A stretch of 20,810 bases of DNA, taken from Lactobacillus sp. (GTDB taxonomy: Bacteria > Bacillota > Bacilli > Lactobacillales > Lactobacillaceae). Position 1 is the stretch's first letter, and the number at the start of each line of letters is the position of its first letter. The stretch spans positions 1 to 20,810 of the forward strand of contig NZ_JAAVAU010000001.1 of assembly GCF_014803895.1 (NCBI RefSeq), given 5' to 3'. The notes under the pieces are model-generated. The model was not told the DNA's origin. It did not search any database and worked only from the letters and a program-made list of their open reading frames with translations. This document shows positions 5,546 through 12,111 of the stretch, piece after piece. The position numbers and the translations under genes were made by a program.

Positions 5546-6902
5546 ACCAGTTTATTTGTCAGTAAGTGATTTAAATTTTTATATTTCACAAAAATTTAAA
5601 AATGATCCTTACTTACATAAAGTCTTCTTGCAAGGAGAGCTTTCAAATTTTAGAAATAGGATGCATTCGCACCAGTACTTTTCTCTCAAAGATGAAAAGG
5701 CAAAAATTAACGTAGTAATGTTTAGGCAATACTTCGAAAAGTTAAAATTTAAACCTGAAGAAGGTATGAAAGTTTACGTATCAGGTTATGTTGGAACCTA
5801 TGAAAAGCAAGGTGCTTATCAGTTTTATGCCGAAACAATGGAACCAGCAGGTTTAGGTGCATTATATGAGCAATTACGTCAATTGCAAGAAAAACTTAAT
5901 AAGGAAGGTTTATTTGATAGTAGTCATAAAAAAACTATTCCGAAATTTCCTGATAAAATTGCTGTTGTAACAAGTGCATCTGGAGCTGTAATTCATGATA
6001 TTATGGTAACTGCTAATCGACGCTTTCCTCATGCAGAAATTGATCTTTTCCCGGCTAAGGTACAAGGTAGCGATGCAGCTGAAACAATTGTTAATTCATT
6101 ACGCCAAATTCAAGCAGGTGGGGATGAGTATGATGTTGTAATTATTGGTCGTGGTGGAGGATCGTTAGAAGATTTATGGCCGTTTAATGAAGAAGAAGTG
6201 GTGCGACAGATTTATGAAATGAAGATGCCGGTTATTTCTTCTGTTGGTCATGAAACAGATACTACTTTAGCTGATTTAGTAGCTGATCAGCGAGTAGCTA
6301 CACCAACAGCGGCTGCTGAGGTGGCAACTCCCAACTTAACAGATGTATTAACTCAAATAAACCAATTACGTGCGCATCTTTATGCGGGGATGCAAGCAAT
6401 TATTACTCAAAAACGTAATCAAGTTAATTATTTAAACAATAGTCCTATTTTTAAAGAACCAACGCGACTTTATGGTCAACATGTTCAAGATGTAGATATG
6501 CTTAAGCAACGCTTATTACAAGCTGAGCGCAATCTATTTAAAGAAAAAATATCTCATTATCGCTTACTAAATCAGCGGTTAAGTGCTGTAAGTCCTGATA
6601 AACAACTACAAGAAAATAAACAACGCTTAAATTATCTGATTAGTAATTTGCAAAGAGGTATCGAGGCGTATTTGCAAAATAAGCGTCATGAACTTACTAG
6701 TCAAATGCAAAAACTAGATGATAATAGTCCTCTTAAGGCAATTAGCCGGGGATATGTTTATACATCTGATGAGGCAGGAAGAACTATTACTCAAGTAGAC
6801 CAATTAAAACCTGGACAATTAATTAATTTAACTTTTAAAGATGGTATGGCTCAAGCTCAAGTAACAGAAATCAGGAGAAATCAAGATGACAGAGAAGAAT
6901 AA
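5535..6902 (+). CDS. xseA: Exodeoxyribonuclease VII large subunit
   Basis: The 455-residue protein has an N-terminal OB-fold domain (about 1-100, with LSVSDLNFYI and GELSNFR), a central catalytic domain with GRGGGSLEDLWPFNEEEV (from G205) and VGHETDTTLADLVADQRVAT (from V237), and a long charged coiled-coil part (about 280-400). It ends in the usual short C-terminal segment, SPLKAISRGYV. With XseB it degrades single-stranded DNA from either end in repair and mutagenesis control. Its ATG lies inside folD and is served by GAGGA (5524-5528). The last 17 nt overlap xseB, so the two subunits are translationally coupled. Length is normal and nothing is broken. Confidence 0.96.
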   Translation: MVDKPVYLSVSDLNFYISQKFKNDPYLHKVFLQGELSNFRNRMHSHQYFSLKDEKAKINVVMFRQYFEKLKFKPEEGMKVYVSGYVGTYEKQGAYQFYAETMEPAGLGALYEQLRQLQEKLNKEGLFDSSHKKTIPKFPDKIAVVTSASGAVIHDIMVTANRRFPHAEIDLFPAKVQGSDAAETIVNSLRQIQAGGDEYDVVIIGRGGGSLEDLWPFNEEEVVRQIYEMKMPVISSVGHETDTTLADLVADQRVATPTAAAEVATPNLTDVLTQINQLRAHLYAGMQAIITQKRNQVNYLNNSPIFKEPTRLYGQHVQDVDMLKQRLLQAERNLFKEKISHYRLLNQRLSAVSPDKQLQENKQRLNYLISNLQRGIEAYLQNKRHELTSQMQKLDDNSPLKAISRGYVYTSDEAGRTITQVDQLKPGQLINLTFKDGMAQAQVTEIRRNQDDREE

Positions 6903-7128
6903 TTTCGAAGAACAACTCAATCAGTTACAAGAAATTGTTACTAAATTGGAAAGTGGTAATGTACCACTTGAAGATGCTTTAGAAGAATTTCAAGCTGGGG
7001 TAAAATTAAGCCGCGATTTAGAGAAAAAATTAACTCAAGCAGAACAAACTGTTGCGAAATTAATTAATCATGATGGTAGTGAACAAGATTTAGATCCTAC
7101 TAATGCAGCAGCTCCTGAGGAAAAGTAA
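6886..7128 (+). CDS. xseB: Exodeoxyribonuclease VII small subunit
   Basis: The 80-residue acidic protein carries FEEQLNQLQEIVTKLESG, then VPLEDALEEFQAGVKLSR and QAEQTVAKL, the whole XseB family signature of two helices that bind the XseA coiled coil. The C-terminal tail (about 62-80) is variable and acidic. The start lies inside xseA, with an AGGAG Shine-Dalgarno upstream. The stop shares one base with the ispA start (TAATG). Stoichiometry with XseA is probably set by this overlap. Confidence 0.94.
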   Translation: MTEKNNFEEQLNQLQEIVTKLESGNVPLEDALEEFQAGVKLSRDLEKKLTQAEQTVAKLINHDGSEQDLDPTNAAAPEEK

Positions 7129-7994
7129 TGAATTTTAAAGATTTTCAAAAAAAATATATACCTCAAATAAATGATTTTTTGGATCAACATCTTATTAGTG
7201 AAATTGTTGATCCAAAACTGGGTAAAATCATGGCATATTCCGTTATGGCTGGTGGTAAAAGATTGCGCCCACTTTTATTTTTAGTGACTTTACATACTCT
7301 CGGTAAGGAAATTGGAGAGAGAGAATTGAGAATCGCTTGTGGTATTGAACTTATTCATACTTATTCTCTAATTCATGATGATTTGCCTGCAATGGATAAT
7401 GATGATTACCGACGCGGAAATTTAACTTCGCATAAAAAGTGGGGAGAAGCGGAGGCTATTTTAGCCGGGGATGCTTTATTGCCACTTGGAATTCAATGGA
7501 TTGCTCAAGGCAGTCAAATGTTTAAGTTGGTTGAAATTATTACCCGTGCTGTAGGTCCTAACGGTATGGTAGGTGGTCAGTATCTTGATATTGATTCAAC
7601 TAATAATGAGTCAGTAAAAAATGATGCCAATTTTATTAATAATATGGAATGGCTTAAAACAGGTTGTTTAATTGAAGCAAGTGTAGAAATGGCTGCTGTT
7701 TATGCACAAGTAGAAGATGAAAAAAAGCAAGCTTTAGTTAAATTTAGCCGTTATTTTGGACGTTCTTATCAAATTTATGATGATTTAGTGGATATTGTTG
7801 AAACCACTGAAGAAGCTGGTAAGACTACTCACAAAGATGAAGAAGAGGGAAAGAATAATACTTATACTCTTTTGGGACTTGAAGCTAGTCGCAAGGAATT
7901 AAAAGAAATGATTGCTGATGGCAAAAAGTCTTTGGCCAATTTTAATAATCAGATACTAGCAGAATTTTTTGATCTTTATGAAAAGGTGCTCTAA
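7128..7994 (+). CDS. ispA: Farnesyl diphosphate synthase-type (E)-polyprenyl synthase
   Basis: The 288-residue protein has both aspartate-rich motifs of trans-prenyl synthases: D84-D85-LPAM-D90 followed by DDYRRG, and D219-D220-LV-D223. It also has GGKRLRP (42-48), SHKKWGEAEAILAGDALL, GGQYLDID and WLKTGCLI. It condenses isopentenyl and dimethylallyl diphosphates to geranyl and farnesyl diphosphate, a precursor of the undecaprenyl lipid carrier for cell-wall synthesis. The first motif with four residues between DD and D, and the length, fit short-chain FPP synthase. The chain length made is inferred, not proven. It overlaps xseB and tlyA by one base at each end. Confidence 0.92.
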   Translation: MNFKDFQKKYIPQINDFLDQHLISEIVDPKLGKIMAYSVMAGGKRLRPLLFLVTLHTLGKEIGERELRIACGIELIHTYSLIHDDLPAMDNDDYRRGNLTSHKKWGEAEAILAGDALLPLGIQWIAQGSQMFKLVEIITRAVGPNGMVGGQYLDIDSTNNESVKNDANFINNMEWLKTGCLIEASVEMAAVYAQVEDEKKQALVKFSRYFGRSYQIYDDLVDIVETTEEAGKTTHKDEEEGKNNTYTLLGLEASRKELKEMIADGKKSLANFNNQILAEFFDLYEKVL

Positions 7995-8809
7995 TGACAA
8001 AGAAAAAACGTGCAGATGTTCTTTTATTTGAACAAAATCTCTTTCATTCAAGAACTGCAGCTCAACGAGCAATTATGGCAGGTTTGGTCAGTGATCATAA
8101 TCACCAAAGAATTGACAAGAGTGGTGAAAAATTTCCTGAAGATGAAATTTTCTATATTAAAGAAGATGGCAAAAAATATGTCTCTCGTGGTGGGTTTAAG
8201 TTAGAGAAGGCTCTTAAAGTTTTTAATATTGATCTTAAAGATCGAATTTGTTTGGACATCGGTGCTTCTACTGGTGGTTTTACAGATGTTGCTTTACAAA
8301 ATGGAGCTAAAATGGTTTATGCTCTTGATGTGGGTTATAACCAACTAGCTTGGAAGTTACGTGATGATCCAAGAGTAATCGTCATGGAGAAGCAAAATTT
8401 TCGTTATAGTAAGCCAAATGATTTTACTGACGGGTTGCCAAGTTTTGCAATGACTGATGTTTCTTTTATTTCATTAGACTTGATTATGCCCCCAATGTAT
8501 GAAATTTTACAAGATAAGTGCGATGCAGTCTGCTTGATTAAGCCCCAATTTGAAGCGGGTCCAGAAAATGTAGGTAAACATGGTATTGTGCATGATCATC
8601 AAGTTCATAAGGCTGTAATTGAGCATACCATGCAAGAGGCCCAAAAGATTGGTTTTAACATTTTAGGAGTTGACTATTCACCAATTAAAGGTGGTAAAGG
8701 CAACATTGAATTTTTGATTCATTTGGGGAAAGATAAGTCTGCTTCAAGTCAAAACTTGTGGAATGGTAGTGTTGAAGAAGTAGTACAAAGAGCAGTTAAT
8801 GGACTGTAG
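7994..8809 (+). CDS. tlyA: TlyA-family rRNA 2'-O-methyltransferase
   Basis: The 271-residue product has an N-terminal S4 RNA-binding domain (RADVLLFEQNLFHSRTAAQ, about residues 6-65) and a C-terminal FtsJ-like Rossmann methyltransferase. The SAM motif is DIGASTGGFTD (from D88), with ALDVGYNQLAWKLR and DVSFISLDLI downstream. TlyA enzymes 2'-O-methylate cytidines in 16S and 23S rRNA; the older haemolysin label is not supported by anything here. AAGGTG sits 5 nt before the ATG, inside ispA. In Bacillus the corresponding gene (yqxC) is followed by the arginine repressor gene ahrC and then recN. Here only 10 nt separate it from recN, so argR/ahrC is absent from this locus. Confidence 0.92.
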   Translation: MTKKKRADVLLFEQNLFHSRTAAQRAIMAGLVSDHNHQRIDKSGEKFPEDEIFYIKEDGKKYVSRGGFKLEKALKVFNIDLKDRICLDIGASTGGFTDVALQNGAKMVYALDVGYNQLAWKLRDDPRVIVMEKQNFRYSKPNDFTDGLPSFAMTDVSFISLDLIMPPMYEILQDKCDAVCLIKPQFEAGPENVGKHGIVHDHQVHKAVIEHTMQEAQKIGFNILGVDYSPIKGGKGNIEFLIHLGKDKSASSQNLWNGSVEEVVQRAVNGL

Positions 8810-8819
8810 AGGGTGAAAT

Positions 8820-10496
8820 ATGCTAGTTGAACTTGATATTCAAAACTTCGCTATTATCAAGTCATTGAAAGTTCGCTTCCAAGAAAAAATGACCGCCTTA
8901 ATTGGTGAAACTGGTGCAGGTAAATCAATTCTAATTGATGCAGTTTCTCTCCTTTTGGGAAGTCGTGCCCAAAGCGAAATGATTAGAACTGGTGAAAAGA
9001 AAGCAATTATTACAGGCTTATTTGCTATTGATGGGCAAAATAAGCTTATTCAATCTCTTTGTGATGAGTATGGTTTGCCGTTTGTTGATAATCAAATTGT
9101 AATCAGCCGTGAAATTTCAGTTAAAGGGCGTAATGTTGTTCGAATCAATGGCCAATTAACGACGATTAATGTTTTGAAGGTAATAGGAAAAAATCTAGTT
9201 GATATTCACGGTCAAAATGATAATCAGATTTTGATGGATCAAGACCGTCAAATTGATTTGGTAGATAATTATGCAAGTAGTGAATTTAAAGCTAAGCTAG
9301 CAAATTATCAGCAAAATTTTTCTCAATGGAAAAAAGTTTCTACGCGTTTGCGTCAATTACGTGAAGATGCTCAACAACTTGCACAAAAACAAGATATTTT
9401 GGAGTTTCAAAGCAAAGAACTTGAAGAAGCTGAGTTAGAAGATCTTGAAGAAGACAAGAAGCTTGCGGAAGAATTTAACGAATTAAGCAATTATCAAAAG
9501 ATTGCCGATACTGCTAATTATTTTATGCAACTGTATGATGATGAAGAACATGGCTTAGGGACCCTATTGGGAGAGGCTCAATCAGCAGCGAATGATTTGT
9601 CAGATTATGGTAAAAAGTTTCAAAATTTTGCTCAAGCTTTTACTGATGGAGTTTATTCACTCAATGATGCACGTAGTGAAATAGGCGATTTAATGGATTC
9701 GATGGACTTTGATGAGGAACGTTATCAATATGTCGTTAATCGCATCAGTACTCTTAATACACTTAAGAAAAAGTATGGTCCAACTTTGGCAGATGTCTTT
9801 AAATTTTATGAAAAAGTCCAACAAGAGCTAAAGCAATTTTCAAGTGATGGATTAGATGAAGATGAACTACAAAAAGAATTGCAAGATTTAGAAAAGAAAA
9901 TGACTAATCAGGTTCAAGAATTAAGTCATGAACGTTTAGCAATTGCCCACACTTTGGAAGAAAAAATTAAGCAAGAATTAGCTGATCTTTATATGGAAAA
10001 AGCTAGATTTGGAATTGATATTGCTCAAACTGAAACTTTTACCAAATTAGGGATGGACTATGTGACCTTTATGATTGCGCCTAATCCAGGCGAAGCGCTG
10101 CGACCATTAGTTAAGATTGCATCTGGTGGTGAACAATCACGTTTAGTTTTGGCATTGAAGACTATTTTTAGTCGAGTAGAACCAGCTGGAACTATGATTT
10201 TTGACGAAATTGATACTGGGGTATCTGGTCGAGTGTCGGCTGCTATCGGTAAAAAAATGAAATCAATTGGAGAGCATAAACAAGTAATTACTATTACTCA
10301 CTCTCCACAAGTTGCAGCTGCAGCAGATAATCGTTATTCTGTAGCTAAAGAAATTGAAGCTGGGGCTACTTATACGAATGTCGTACCATTAGATTATGAT
10401 AAGGCTATTGAAGCAATTGCTAAGATGATGGCTGGGCAAAATGTTACTGAAGCTGCTAAACAAAATGCGATTGATTTGATGAAAAGTTTTGAATAA
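8820..10496 (+). CDS. recN: DNA repair protein RecN (SMC-like ATPase)
   Basis: The 558-residue protein has a Walker A motif GETGAGKS (29-36) in the N-terminal half. The long central region (about 150-370) is rich in charged residues and predicted coiled coil. The C-terminal head has the ABC signature SGGEQSRL (from S435) and Walker B IFDEIDTG (D462/E463). RecN acts early in double-strand break repair, tethering broken ends. Length is typical of the family. Shine-Dalgarno AGAGGGTG overlaps the tlyA stop codon, and the start ATG is at 8820. A strong terminator follows the stop, making recN the last gene of the folD-recN run. No LexA-type operator was recognised upstream. Confidence 0.96.
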   Translation: MLVELDIQNFAIIKSLKVRFQEKMTALIGETGAGKSILIDAVSLLLGSRAQSEMIRTGEKKAIITGLFAIDGQNKLIQSLCDEYGLPFVDNQIVISREISVKGRNVVRINGQLTTINVLKVIGKNLVDIHGQNDNQILMDQDRQIDLVDNYASSEFKAKLANYQQNFSQWKKVSTRLRQLREDAQQLAQKQDILEFQSKELEEAELEDLEEDKKLAEEFNELSNYQKIADTANYFMQLYDDEEHGLGTLLGEAQSAANDLSDYGKKFQNFAQAFTDGVYSLNDARSEIGDLMDSMDFDEERYQYVVNRISTLNTLKKKYGPTLADVFKFYEKVQQELKQFSSDGLDEDELQKELQDLEKKMTNQVQELSHERLAIAHTLEEKIKQELADLYMEKARFGIDIAQTETFTKLGMDYVTFMIAPNPGEALRPLVKIASGGEQSRLVLALKTIFSRVEPAGTMIFDEIDTGVSGRVSAAIGKKMKSIGEHKQVITITHSPQVAAAADNRYSVAKEIEAGATYTNVVPLDYDKAIEAIAKMMAGQNVTEAAKQNAIDLMKSFE

Positions 10497-10510
10497 TTAA
10501 TAAGTTTATG

Positions 10511-10539
10511 AGCAGTGCTCTAGTTAGCACTGCTTTTTT
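10511..10539 (+). terminator. Intrinsic terminator after recN
   Basis: AGCAGTGCT (10511-10519) pairs perfectly with AGCACTGCT (10526-10534) around a six-base loop, followed by six T (10534-10539). The next start codon is 17 nt after the T-run. Confidence 0.92.
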
Positions 10540-10556
10540 ATTTCTGGAGGTAATAA

Positions 10557-10994
10557 ATGATAGGAGAATATTGGCAAAGATTTTGTAAGCAACATAAAAT
10601 TGATCTTAAAACGCCATATACTGCTTGGGCTTTTGGGGCTACTGATGAAGAAGCTAATAGATTAGCCGATTTAGTTAATCGAAAAATTAAGACGGCCACA
10701 ACTTCAGCGTATGAATTATATGGTGACGAACCACTACCTAAAGTAGGGGAATATAATATTATTTTAAATAGTGCCGAGGAGCCAGTCTGTGTTGTTCAAA
10801 CAAAAGTAGTAGAGATTGTTCCTTATGAGCAGATTTCTGTAGAACATGCTTACCATGAAGGCGAAGGTAACCGTAGTTATAGTTATTGGCGCAAGGTTCA
10901 TAATGCTTTTTTTGAAGCGGAGTATCACGAAGCTAACAAACAATTTTATCCACAGGCACCAATGGTTTGCGAGGTTTTTGAAAAAGTTGAATAA
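10557..10994 (+). CDS. ASCH-domain protein (DUF984-like)
   Basis: The 145-residue soluble protein begins MIGEYWQRFCKQHK and contains the features of the DUF984 branch of the ASCH fold: AWAFGATDEEANRLADLV, KTATTSAYELY, PKVGEYNIILN, PVCVVQTKVVEIVPY and GEGNRSYSYWRKVH near residue 100. The ASCH fold is a PUA-like beta barrel thought to bind RNA or nucleotides. Some members have been shown to hydrolyse modified nucleosides, but the role of this branch is not established. GGAGG (10547-10551) precedes the ATG. The gene stands alone: a terminator lies just upstream and a promoter for gmk downstream. It is not part of the Bacillus gene order here and may be a lineage-specific insertion, though its base composition is like its neighbours. 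Confidence 0.85.
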   Translation: MIGEYWQRFCKQHKIDLKTPYTAWAFGATDEEANRLADLVNRKIKTATTSAYELYGDEPLPKVGEYNIILNSAEEPVCVVQTKVVEIVPYEQISVEHAYHEGEGNRSYSYWRKVHNAFFEAEYHEANKQFYPQAPMVCEVFEKVE

Positions 10995-11100
10995 AAGAAA
11001 AAAACAAGAGATTTAAAGTTTTAATTTTTTCAACCCTAGTTAGTTGTTTTACTAATTGGAAGTTAAAGACATTTTTTTATACAATAGGTAAGTGAACTTA

Positions 11101-11129
11101 TTGCACAAATTTAGTTTTTAAAGTAGTAT
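11101..11129 (+). promoter_or_regulatory. Probable promoter of gmk-rpoZ
   Basis: TTGCAC (11101-11106) and TAGTAT (11124-11129) are spaced by 17 bp in an AT-rich 168-bp gap. The gmk Shine-Dalgarno AGGAG is at about 11153-11157. The rest of the gap (10995-11100) holds only a weak A/T-only hairpin near 11010-11030 followed by six T, too weak to call a terminator. Confidence 0.6.
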
Positions 11130-11162
11130 TATCTTGTTACATATTATTGTTTAGGAGATAAA

Positions 11163-11777
11163 ATGGCACGTCAAGGATTATTAATAGTTCTTTCTGGACC
11201 TTCCGGAGTTGGTAAAGGTACCGTAAAAAGCGCTATGGTAAAACAAAAAGCTTTTTCATTTGAATATTCAGTTTCAATGACTACTCGTAAGCCCCGTCCG
11301 GGTGAAGTAGATGGTAAGGATTATTTTTTTGTAAGTGAAGAACGTTTTCAAGAGGCTATCGCAAATAACGAACTCTTAGAATATAATGCTTATGTGGGTA
11401 ATCATTATGGAACACCGTTAGCACCTGTTAAGCAAATGCTTGATGAGGGTAAGGATGTTCTACTTGAAATTGATGTAAATGGTGCGCGCCAAGTTCGTAA
11501 GTTAATGCCAGAGGGTGTCTTTATTTTCTTAACCCCACCTGATTTACACGAGCTTAAGCACCGAATCGTAAATCGTGGTACTGATTCAGATCAAGTAATT
11601 GCGATGCGGATGGAGCAAGCACGTAAAGAAATTTTGATGATGCAAGATTACGATTATGCGGTTGTTAATGATACTGTAGCCAATGCAGTTGATCATATTA
11701 AGTCAATTGTTGAGGCTGAACACGTTCGTGTTTCAAGAGTTATTGATGACTATCGTAACATGGTTAAGGAGGACTAA
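11163..11777 (+). CDS. gmk: Guanylate kinase
   Basis: The 204-residue protein has the P-loop [10 protein letters not shown] (11-20, K18) and the GMP-binding segments [20 protein letters not shown] and [28 protein letters not shown] and [19 protein letters not shown] (lid region) follow, all as in bacterial Gmk. It phosphorylates GMP to GDP with ATP, a step in GTP and dGTP supply that also restrains toxicity of GMP analogues. Length is normal. AGGAG lies 5 nt before the ATG. It forms a two-gene unit with rpoZ (3-nt gap), the pairing seen in many bacteria. The upstream yloC and remA genes of Bacillus are not here. Confidence 0.97.
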   Translation: MARQGLLIVLSGPSGVGKGTVKSAMVKQKAFSFEYSVSMTTRKPRPGEVDGKDYFFVSEERFQEAIANNELLEYNAYVGNHYGTPLAPVKQMLDEGKDVLLEIDVNGARQVRKLMPEGVFIFLTPPDLHELKHRIVNRGTDSDQVIAMRMEQARKEILMMQDYDYAVVNDTVANAVDHIKSIVEAEHVRVSRVIDDYRNMVKED

Positions 11778-11780
11778 TTC

Positions 11781-11999
11781 ATGAAGATTACTTATCCATC
11801 AATTGATAAATTGTTAGCACATATTGACTCACGTTACTCATTGTCAGTACTTGCTGCCAAGAGAGCTCACGAACTTCAAGCTGGTGCTCCAGGAGCTTTA
11901 GAACATTATAAGTCTGATAAAGCAGTTGGGAAGGCACTTGAAGAAATCGCTGCTGGTAAGGTTACTATTGATCCAGAACATCACGCAAGTCTTGATTAA
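11781..11999 (+). CDS. rpoZ: RNA polymerase omega subunit
   Basis: The 72-residue protein has the omega signature: [31 protein letters not shown] and a conserved helix [18 protein letters not shown]. Omega binds the C-terminal part of beta-prime and aids assembly and stability of RNA polymerase. AAGGAGG at the very end of gmk (11766-11772) acts as the ribosome binding site for the ATG at 11781. Length is normal for lactobacilli. In Bacillus the next gene is coaBC; here a 112-nt gap with a terminator leads to priA. Confidence 0.95.
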   Translation: MKITYPSIDKLLAHIDSRYSLSVLAAKRAHELQAGAPGALEHYKSDKAVGKALEEIAAGKVTIDPEHHASLD

Positions 12000-12062
12000 A
12001 GGTACGGGCGTACACTTGCGGCTGTAGTCGTGAAGAGTTCAATAATAAATTAATTATTAGCT

Positions 12063-12095
12063 ACCTTCATTGCTTTAAAGCAATGGAGGTTTTTT
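12063..12095 (+). terminator. Intrinsic terminator after rpoZ
   Basis: ACCTTCATTGCTT (12063-12075) pairs with AAGCAATGGAGGT (12078-12090) as a long stem with a single T-G wobble, followed by six T (12090-12095). The priA start codon is 16 nt after the T-run. Upstream, 12000-12060 holds a small GTAC-GGGC-GTAC hairpin (12002-12013) and another weak stem (12016-12033), but no gene. Confidence 0.92.
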
Positions 12096-12111
12096 GTTAG
12101 GTGATTATTAA

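Noticed and set aside
8010..8204. 64-codon plus-strand frame inside tlyA
   Set aside because: Out-of-frame shadow of the S4 domain region with no start signals.
11010..11040. Possible terminator after the ASCH gene (TTAAAGTTTTAA followed by T-rich DNA)
   Set aside because: Only A-T pairs with a two-base loop; too weak to support.
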